Origin: Capsicum annuum | Lineage: Eukaryota; Streptophyta; Magnoliopsida; Solanales; Solanaceae | Direction of reading: 5' to 3' | Length of the DNA: 64,000 bases | Assembly: GCF_002878395.1 (NCBI RefSeq) | Contig: NC_061115.1 | Location: 214,711,314-214,775,313, forward strand | In this document: positions 55,981 to 64,000 of the stretch, piece by piece | Numbering within the stretch: position 1 is the first letter of the stretch | How the letters are laid out: every line of letters starts with the position of its first letter | Made by a program: the position numbers and the translations under genes | The notes under the pieces: model-generated | The model's input: the letters and a program-made list of their open reading frames with translations, nothing else | The model's database searches: none | Told to the model about the DNA's origin: nothing

Positions 55981-58900
55981 GTATCATTTGCTGTTCTTCG
56001 TGAGGACATTGTAAATCTTCGTGATTTCATAAAGAGGTTAAAAATTGAAGAGGATCAAACTGTTCTTGAAACGGATCAAATTGAACAGCTGAAATTGGAG
56101 CTGACATTTTTGTCGGCATGTTTACAGATTTGTTATTACATTTCGGATGGTTCTAATGCCGAAATGTCTTGCATTTCATATGAGGTTCATGATCTGGTTC
56201 GGTCACTTTTTCATCAGAGTGGAGATGACATGCTGGTTAAATTAAAAGATCATGTTGTCCCTCGTCTTCTTGAAAGTATCAAACGTTCTGTCATCTCAAA
56301 TCATCAATCTGAATCAAGTGCCACCATGACAGAGGATGAGTTGATTGATTTTTTGGATGTGCTCCTTGTGAATCTCCATTATCTACCCAAGGTTCGTGCT
56401 GAGTTGATTTTCCCATCAATGACTCAATATGAGCTTCTTCAGAATGTATTTGGCAATTTAAGAGATTTCCTTGGGCTGAAAGTAAATGGTTGCATTGAGC
56501 ATAAGGCAATTGAATATGTCGTACCACAGTTTCAACTTATGGCTGAGAGAGTAGGACACTTCTGTTTCAGCCTTTTAGCTTTTCATCTTGATGAATCTGA
56601 TGAAGATGAAACAAATGAAGATGTATCTCTTTTATGGAACTATATAATGATGAAGAAGAGACGCATAAAAGAGCTGAATATGAATCTGAAGAGGAAGACA
56701 CTGATGAAGATCAATTCTATGCTCGTCCATCTACTTTTGAAGATAATTCCAGTTTCACTGGAGGTGTTTCACAAATTTGAAAACTTCAAAGTCAGCTGAA
56801 GTTGGACGCTTCATTAAGCAGCTCCTAGAAGTCTCTCCAGACATTCTTAGAGAATATATGATTCATCTACAACAGCACATGGTTAATTCTATTACTCCTA
56901 GCAACTCAGCTCGAAACATTCATCTAATGATAGAGTTCCTATTAGTTATTCTTTCTGATGTGCCCAAGGACGTTATTCTTCATGACAAATATTTTATTCT
57001 CATGGAACGTGTTGGAGCACTTACCAAGGAGGTATTCGTTCTCGTTCAAAACTTAAGAGAACACAAGGAATGAGGAGAATATGAAGGAAACAAGCAGTGC
57101 AAGTCTAAACTTGCTGGAAAATATTGAACTTCTGAAGGAAGATCTCAAGAATGTTTTCTTGAAAGCCCCTGAAGAGCCATCTCAGCTCTGTTACCCCTTG
57201 ACTCTTTTACTCAGAAACTTGAATGACTTTCTCAATTCCAATGCTTATTCAGTTGTTTTGATAAAAGAAGAAATCCATCGGGTGAAGAAGGACTTAGAAG
57301 ACATAAGGTCGTTCTTTGGGAAAGTTTAGCTAGAATTGCATAGAGATCTTTGGACTCGTGTTATAGATGTGGCATATGAGGCGGAACATGCCATTAACTC
57401 AATTCTTGCTAGAGATCATGGTCTCTTTCAGCTTATCTTCTTACTTCCTGATACCATGGAAAAGATCACTCAAGTCAAAAAAGAGGTACAAGAGAAGATC
57501 TCCAAGAACATGAGAATCATTTTTGCAAACTCTCCCAACAAACCAGTTATAAACAAGTCATCAATAGCTGGGAAAATAATTGTAGGTTTTGAGGAGGAAA
57601 CAAGGTGAGGTAGATGTCATTTCCATAGTCGGCATGCCAGGGTTTGGAAAAACTACTTTGGCTTACAGAGTATATAATCAAAAGTCTGTTGTTGGTCATT
57701 TCGACGTTCGTGCTTGGTGCACAGTCGACCAGGAACGTAATGAGAAAAAGTTGTTGCAGAAAATTTTCAATCAAGTTATTGGTTTGAAGGAAAGTTTCAA
57801 TGAGGACGGCATAGACAAAGACGTTGCTGATAAGCTACGGAAACATCTATTTGGAAAGAGGTACCTTAGTGTGTTGGATGACTTGTGGGATACTGCAACA
57901 TGGGATGAGCTAACAAGAACTTTTCCAACTGAATTTCAGAAAGGGAGCCGAGTTATTTTAACAACTTGAAAAAAGGAAGTGGCTTTGCATGGAAAATGCC
58001 ACAGTGATCCTCTTGATCTTTGACTGTTAAGACCAGAAGAAAGTTGGGAGTTATTAGAGAAAAGGGTATTCGGAGAAGAACGTTGCCCTGATGAACTAAG
58101 AGATGTTGGAGAAAAAATAGCCCGAAAGTGTGATGGACTTCCTTTGGTACTTGATTTGATCGGTGGAGTCATTTCAAGGAAGGAAAAGAAAGAGGCTTTG
58201 TGGCTTGAAGTTCTCAATAATTTGAGTTCCTTTATTTTTAGGGATGAAGAGGAAGTGATGAAAGTTGTACAATTAAGTTATGACCATTTGTCTGATCACA
58301 TAAAGCTGTGCTTTCTGTACCTTGCAAGTTATCCAAAGGACAAAGATATTGCGATCTCTTCGTGAAAGATTTATGGAGTGATGAAAGACTTGTGGAACCA
58401 ACTGATTTGAAGAGTGTGGATGAAGTAATGGAGGTTTATGTGGATGAATTAATTTCTAGTAGCTTGGTAATAGTGAGAGGTGGTAGGAAACAGAGATGCC
58501 AAATTCATGAACTTGTGCATGAATTTTGTTCTATAAAAGCTAGAACAGATAAGTTATTTGACTTGACGAGTTCAATTATTCTGTCTTCCTCCTCTTCTTC
58601 AGATCTGATGCTGCGCAGCCGGACCATTATTATTGATGAGGACCCTCATTCAGATGATTCTTCCTTGTTCAGTCCAGAAAAGAGAAATCCTTATGTTAAA
58701 CACCTCCTCTCTTTGCAACATGATTATCAGTGGCGCATTTTGAGGTTTCCCAACAATGGTCACCTAAGACACTTGAGGCTTCTTAAAAGGTTGGAGCTGC
58801 CATGTGTAATGGTGATAGATACTTTGCTGGATGAAATAGGCATGCTTGTTCATTTGAGGTGCTTAAGTATTCAGACGAAGGTGATAGATACTTTGCTGGA

Positions 58901-59777
58901 TGAAATAGGCATGCTTGTTCATTTGAGGTGCTTAAGTATTCAGACGAAGGCAGAAGCTCTCCATCCGTCGTTTTCAAACCTCTGCAATCTAGAAACTCTG
59001 GAGGTGGAGGACAGTGGATCAAACCTGGTATTATCCCCTACTATCTGGAATCTTGCAAAGTTATGACATGTGTCCATCTATGATTGTTCTGTATTTGATT
59101 CAGCCATTGACAAACCAGTAAAGTTAGAGAATCTGCTATCATTAAAGCGTCCCAAGCTTTCTTCTTCAGTAGACTCGGAGGATATTTTCAAATGGTTTCC
59201 CAATCTTCAAAGACTTAAATTCTTCATGTTTTGTTGGAGAGGAAAGCAGATTTATTTTCCAAGGTTGGATGTCCTTAATAAACGTGAAAAAGTTAAAGCA
59301 GAATTATTGTGCTGTGGGCCTAAACATGTACATCAGTTTGATTTTCACTTCCCTTCAAGCTTGAAAGAAGTGGAATTGGATGGGTTCGATCTGACATCAG
59401 ATTCACTTTCAAGAATTGGGACATCACTACCCAACCTTAAAAATCTGGTACTATATAGAGCAACCATCGAAGGGGGAAAAGAATGGAACATGGAACAACT
59501 CACCTTCCACAATCTCAAATCTCTAACATTGAATTGGGTGTCTTTTTGTGAGTGGAAGGTTATTGCAGATGAATCTTTTCCTGTACTCGAGGACTTAGAA
59601 ATAATATATTGTAATGAGCTTATAGAGATCCCAGATAGTTTTGGGGATATTGCTTCATTAAAGTCCATCGTAGTGCGGAGAAGCTTTCAGCTTAAAGAGT
59701 CGGCATTCAAGATTAAGGAATATGTTGAAAAAATGACTGGAGAAGACAAGCTTGATATACTGTTTGGATACTTGTGA
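55981..59777 (+). pseudogene. R1-like NLR exon 2: Solanaceae domain, NB-ARC, LRR (broken)
   Basis: After a splice acceptor (TCATAGCAG, 55980), exon 2 encodes an intracellular immune receptor of the R1 late-blight-resistance type. The Solanaceae N-terminal domain spans about 55981-57070 and a coiled-coil region about 57080-57540. The NB-ARC has a P-loop GMPGFGKTT (57631-57657), kinase-2 VLDDLW (about 57870-57890), RNBS-B GSRVILTT and GLPL (58135-58146). The MHD-equivalent is IHELVHE (about 58500), and LRRs run to 59777. Breaks: frame changes near 56780, 57070, 57595 and 58330; stops at 57327, 57967, 58021 and 59064. Family assignment is firm; function is unlikely. Confidence 0.92.
58812..58949 (+). 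repeat. exact 69-bp tandem duplication in the LRR
   Basis: Units 58812-58880 and 58881-58949 are identical and encode the same 23 residues (VIDTLLDEIGMLVHLRCLSI, then QTK), one LRR. Being a multiple of three it keeps the frame and adds one repeat. Identity implies that it arose recently relative to the gene's other decay. Confidence 0.97.
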
Positions 59778-59971
59778 GATATACTGGACTGACCATGAAT
59801 TCTTTTTTTCCTTTTTTATTTAGCATTACTGAATCACAATACAGAGTTACAACTAAGCAGCGAGGCTTAAGAAAAGTTACTGTTTACAACTTTGGCTCAT
59901 TCTGTTGATTGTCAATATGATTGATAAAATGTACAGGATTAAGTAGTAAAGCTGCAGAGTAATTACTTCAC
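59778..59971 (+). other. 3' flank of the NLR pseudogene
   Basis: An AT-rich non-coding stretch after the last NLR stop; nothing else is recognised before the copia LTR. Confidence 0.5.
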
Positions 59972-60220
59972 TGTTACATTAGTGTTGTTACTTTTTCATT
60001 GAGTCGGTTACTAAGAGTTGATATTGTTACATTGTGGTCAGTCACAACATATAGAGAGAGTTAGTTTGTTAAAAAGATTAGAAGCTTCTAGAACATATTG
60101 TACTTGTCTACAATACTCAGCTATAACACATTATAATGTAATCAACGCATTCAATACAACAACAGCTATGGCAGTTTCAATTCATCTTCATTGTCGATGG
60201 ATCCTTGAGCAAACTTTACG
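59972..60220 (+). repeat. probable 5' LTR of a copia element
   Basis: A TG-starting sequence of about 250 bp lies immediately upstream of a primer-binding site, TGGTATCAGAGA (60221-60232). The left boundary is approximate. The element resembles the minus-strand copia near 16896 by its gag, though the LTRs are well diverged. Confidence 0.55.
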
Positions 60221-60526
60221 TGGTATCAGAGATCCAGCTCAATTCTGGAGTTGAAAGGAAATCTATGGAGTTTAGATCTCCATTGTGATAGAGGTTCTTT
60301 CGATCAATTGTGATTGAGGTTCTTTCGATCCTTGTTCTCAGCTAACATTTGTAGTAGAAATTCCTTTTCTTCTTTCTATCTATGTTCTGAGTTTGTTCTT
60401 CTTAAACTCTGAAATATTGGAGTGATTTCTGGTTTGTAGCTGAACTACTGATAACTGTAGAAAAGTGAGATACTGAGTTTTGTTTCTATATCTAATCACT
60501 TAATTACTGAAGTTTTGACATTAAGA

Positions 60527-60644
60527 ATGTCACCTAAGATAGATCCTACTGATCCCTTGTTCAGAGGAGCATCAAATGTATCTGGTGCAGCCTTGATACC
60601 AATCAAACTTTTAGGATCTGAGAACTATGGAGTTTGGAGTAGGT
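60527..60644 (+). pseudogene. copia gag N-terminus, cut by an LTR
   Basis: ATG 60527 opens a frame of about 39 codons (PLFRGASNVSGAALIPIKLL, then GSENYGVWSR) that closely matches the gag start at 16762 on the minus strand. It ends where the TGATAC LTR begins at 60645. The rest of the element is not in the window. Confidence 0.85.
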
Positions 60645-61422
60645 TGATACAAGTCAAATGGCTGTCTTAGCTTTTGATGACATCATTCAAAGTCACTACG
60701 TGAAGAATCAAGCTTTGGTCGCACGAAGGGCACGGGATCATACTTGGAGGGGTCGTCTTAAGCATGCTATTAAGCAAACCGAGTGTGGAAGATTGCTTGG
60801 AGCCTTGATGACTTGAGGACTCTCGGGTTTGGGCCATATTTGGTGGTTCATGATTTTGGTTCCCTTTATTAAGGGCATTTTGATCACTTAGCCTTGAGGG
60901 TATTTCGGTCATTTAGACTTGTCTAAATGATACTCCATGGTCACCCCACCTCATTAAGGGAATTGGAGTCATTCTGTCTTTCTTTTGTAATATACTATAT
61001 ATAGTCTCTTTTAAGTCTTTTCTCATTAGTTTTGAATGATGAATGTATGAAACACTTGAAAATCAGAGTAGACCACCTTAGTGTAGTCTTAGTAAGGCTT
61101 GAAAAAATCATCCTTAGTATAGGGCTTGGAAAGCCAATATTGACCTTTGCTTGGAAACGGTGGATCTTGAGGTGAGTTGATTCCCTTGGCGGTCACCGTA
61201 ATAGTGTGGTTTTGACTATTACATTCATTAGGGGTTAGTGTTCAAATACACTTAGTTTTTAATTTTGTAATAATCTTGGTCTCACTATCTATCTTTATTT
61301 TCTATGCAATTTGTCTTGTATTTGTGTTGAATCCGTGTCTTGTTTCATCTTGTGCCATTGTTATCATCATCATATTCTTTCTTTAGTTACAGTTTTGGTT
61401 TCTATCTTTGTTTTCCGTATCA
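60645..61422 (+). repeat. 5' LTR of the third TGATAC-family element
   Basis: 778 bp, TGATACAAG to TTCCGTATCA, sharing the layout of 46668-47448 (terminal repeats and TATATATAG near 61005). The leader 61437-62626 is non-coding apart from low-complexity frames. Confidence 0.88.
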
Positions 61423-61424
61423 TT

Positions 61425-61436
61425 TGGTATCAAAGC
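61425..61436 (+). other. tRNA-Met primer-binding site of the third TGATAC element
   Basis: TGGTATCAAAGC, 2 bp after the LTR, the same variant as at 47451. Confidence 0.88.
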
Positions 61437-62626
61437 GTGGCTTGATCTTATTCCTACAAGATCAAATCTTGGGCTTGCTTGTTAGAAAATTCAAAAAAAA
61501 AAATAAAGTGTTCTTGAAGATCTTCTTCTTGGCCGAGGAAAATTATTGTTCTTGTGAAGTTGTCATGGCCAAGATTTGTACTAGATCTAGTAGTCTTTTA
61601 CTTGTTTAGTGTGTTTCTAGTGTTGGTTTCTTTCTTACCAACACTAAAAGTGTCTAGATCTAAAGTTGAGCTTATAAAATTGACCATTGTTGTGGTGACT
61701 TGAAGATGGTCGTATGTTGTACCTTGTTGTTGACACTTGGTGGTGTTGTGTTGTGTTCTTGAAGAAGTTGTTATTGTGTTCTTGAAAGTTTTTTTGATGT
61801 TCATCTTGTTCTTCATTTATTATTACAACTTAAGACAACAAAAAGTATAAAATAGATCCAAAAAGTTGTAAGACAAAAGTTGTAAAATTGTTTGTGAGAA
61901 GACTTGCATACATCACTTTCTAGACTTGACAACCACTTTTCCTTAAATCAAGAGACCTTGTCTTGTGGGGTTAGTAAAGTCAAATAACACCTTTTTGAGT
62001 TTGAAAAGTTAAAAAAGACTACAAGACTTTTACTTTCCCTCCAAAACCAATTGTCATCCATTCCAAGTTGTGTGAATATTGAAAGTTCAAATTTGTGACT
62101 AAAATTCGTGTGGGACCAAGACCAATGCATGTTGCCATGTCACCATTGCTACTGTACACATCACTAATAAGCTCAAATTTGAAATTTTCTAGTTTCTAAT
62201 TTTTGATTCTTGGTTTCATTACTTGGTTCTAGAACTAATTAATAAACTAATACACTCCTACTAGGTTGCCAATTAGTCGTTTGTATCCATTTCTTTCGTG
62301 TCTTCATTATTTGTGTGTTTTTCTCATTTTTAACTCGTAGTAATTTCTTTGTTTCAAGTTTGTAAGTAAATTTTATTTTTGTGTCTTGATTCGATCAAGC
62401 AAGAATTCATTTCGGCCGCCTAGTAGAATTGACATCTTATTAACTACCGGAGTGTAAGAAACTTTCAATATTCTCCGCTCCAATTGTGAAGATCGCAAAA
62501 ATGAGTGTCTACGAGTGTTGGTGAGGAGCTTTTACTACTAATATCTTTTGTTCATTTTGTAGGTTTATTTCTTTGTTTGTTTTAGGTACAATTGCAATAG
62601 AACCCGAGGCTTGCACCTCTCAAACC

Positions 62627-63622
62627 ATGGACAACAATGTCACCAATGTCATTTTGGCCTACCTTGACACTATTTCCCGAGACATGGCTATGGTGAATGA
62701 AAGATTGGATCGTATGGTAGGTCCGAGGGAGAAAGTGGGCTGCCTGGACATACCTCAAGATGAAGACTATGGCTCATGTGAGATTCAAGGTAAAATAGCT
62801 AACTCTTAGACTTTGGTGTTTGTGAATGATAATTGTGTGGCTAGTAGCCTATTGAGTATGAGTTGTATCTTACTTACTTGTGAGTCTAATGAGTGTTTGC
62901 CTGATGATGTCCATGTTGTGGGTGTGGATACACTAGTTGATCCTATTGATGACGAAATTGACTTTTCTTGTAAGATCAATTTATATCCACCTAGTGTTGA
63001 AGACAACATGTTGAACGAAAGTACATCGTCTTGTGTAATTAGTGTTGATCAACTTATATATGAAACTTGCCCGCCACTTGAGTTTATGTTTGATATGCTT
63101 AATAGAACTCAAGTGAGTGAAGTATTTGTAAATGTTGGTCAACAAAATGGGAGTGAATCCGAGAGCTATTCTTGGGATAATCTTGTACTTGAAATCTCTT
63201 TGAAACTTGATATTGATCTTTTAGAGAGTGATGAACGTGTTTATTCCAAATCTGCCCGTGAAATAGATCTTGCTCTCTTTAGGTATAATGTCTTGTTTAA
63301 AGATGATATAAACACTCCTAATAGACCTAGTGGTAAAAATGATGGTATATCTTGCCTTGGAAGCTATAGCCAATATGCTTACCCACTATGGTGTGACAAC
63401 ATTCCTCCTAAAGATGAAAATCTCTTCTTGGAAGATGAGAGTACTTTTAAGGATAAGGGATGTGTAGTCTTGGAAACTACTTCTCCTTCTACATTGTGTG
63501 ACTTTATTGTTGAGACTACTCATGGGGATGATTGGGAAACTAGTTGTGAGTACACACATGAGGGAACTTTAGTAGAAGTCAACTTGAGTGATACCTTTCT
63601 CCACTCGATTTGCTTTGGATGA
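62627..63622 (+). CDS. conserved acidic ORF of the TGATAC family (one internal stop)
   Basis: From ATG 62627 one frame covers 332 codons with a single TAG at 62807-62809. The N-terminus (YLDTISRDMAMVNERLDRM) is a helical, coiled-coil-like segment matching 48403-48526. The C-terminal 270 residues are acidic and Cys/Ser/Asn-rich, with no domain I recognise, and match the minus-strand ORF at 32492-31384. Long colinear conservation between diverged copies suggests past selection. It could be a divergent Gag or an accessory protein. The single stop leaves open a decayed gene or a readthrough product. Confidence 0.55.
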
Positions 63623-63646
63623 TATGTATGTTATTGTAGAGGTATG

Positions 63647-64000
63647 TGTCACGACCCGAACTAGGGCCTGGCCATGATGAACATCTAAAGGCCCGGACGT
63701 CCTACTCTATCTGATCTGATAATCATGCACAAAATTCATATAATAAAAGAAAATACACAATTATAATCTGATACGAAAACATGGTCATTAACTCTGAGGT
63801 TTTAGACATAAAAATGAAAGTCACAATTCAAAAAATCTGAATAAGATCTGACTCAGTCTGCAAAATCTCTACTACATCTCAAAACTGTTCTTAAAACTGG
63901 GACAAGGCCCCCAGTAGACCAAAACAAAGAAATAACATAATCTGAAATGACAGGCCTTCTAGAACAAAGAAGGTTCACTACTGCACGGATCACTTCTCTC
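63647..64000 (-). repeat. start of a gypsy LTR leaving the window
   Basis: It begins TGTCACGACCCGAACT and continues colinearly with the minus-strand gypsy LTRs at 36252 and 43356 (GCCCGGAC, GGGACAAGGCCCCCAGTAGACC). It is the left end of a minus-strand element or a solo LTR. The right end lies outside. Confidence 0.9.

Larger units (their letters stand above)
60645..63646 (+). mobile_element. TGATAC-family element, 5' part (third copy)
   Basis: 5' LTR 60645-61422, PBS 61425-61436, a long leader and one long ORF. It is cut 24 bp after the ORF stop by another LTR at 63647. It lies in the copia gag. No pol genes lie in the visible part; these could be beyond the window. Confidence 0.82.

Noticed and set aside
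57936..58217. Minus-strand frame opposite the NB-ARC
   Set aside because: Shadow of the NLR coding strand; no motif of its own.

Overview
The window looks like a plant nuclear chromosome, most likely from the Solanaceae and probably Solanum. It holds AT-rich intergenic DNA, large Ty3/gypsy and Ty1/copia LTR retrotransposons, a TRIM inside a MITE, an endogenous plant pararetrovirus, and two inverted remnants of an R1-like (late-blight-resistance-type) NLR gene family. I see no bacterial features, no tRNA or rRNA gene and no CRISPR array. Nearly every coding stretch is broken, so this is a decayed, transposon-filled resistance-gene locus.

Left part (1-18848). The 3' part of an LTR ends at 837, inside exon 2 of a minus-strand R1-like NLR fragment (838-1403). 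Intron homology runs on to about 1765. A matching first coding exon with its splice donor lies far away at 17655-17611 on the same strand. If they are one gene, its first intron holds an endogenous caulimovirid of florendovirus type (about 1.9-13.9 kb), a solo LTR with a perfect target duplication in the viral leader (3205-5350), an unclassified LTR-like block (13991-15220) and the 5' half of a minus-strand copia element (about 15.2-17.3 kb). The viral block has part of its non-coding region at both ends, movement protein, coat protein, protease and RT-RNase H modules, two small related ORFs, and a downstream ORF2.

Middle (18600-45537). This is a nest of insertions. A copia RNase H gene on the minus strand was split by a gypsy-type solo LTR (18849-20604 plus 35712-36022). 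That LTR was split by a minus-strand element with TGATAC-type LTRs and no polymerase (20605-35711). That element was split by a full gypsy chromovirus on the plus strand (21699-31352). The same copia remnant was hit again by a full-length minus-strand gypsy chromovirus (36252-45537, perfect 5-bp target duplication).

Right part (45538-64000). A second polymerase-less TGATAC-family element (46668-53128) carries a nested, internally rearranged copia (48527-51707). Next is the plus-strand R1-like NLR pseudogene: duplicated leader segments, exon 1 at 54692-54748, an intron with a MITE that itself contains a TRIM, and exon 2 at 55981-59777 coding for the Solanaceae N-terminal domain, NB-ARC and LRRs with several frameshifts and stops. 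Downstream are the start of another copia (about 59972-60644), a third TGATAC-family element with a long, nearly intact acidic ORF (60645-63646), and the start of another gypsy LTR that leaves the window.

The features interact mainly by nesting. Target duplications and split reading frames allow the insertion order to be worked out. The most unusual items are the two related small ORFs in the pararetrovirus, the polymerase-less element family with its conserved acidic ORF, and a near-perfect 132-bp-arm hairpin made from copia RT sequence.
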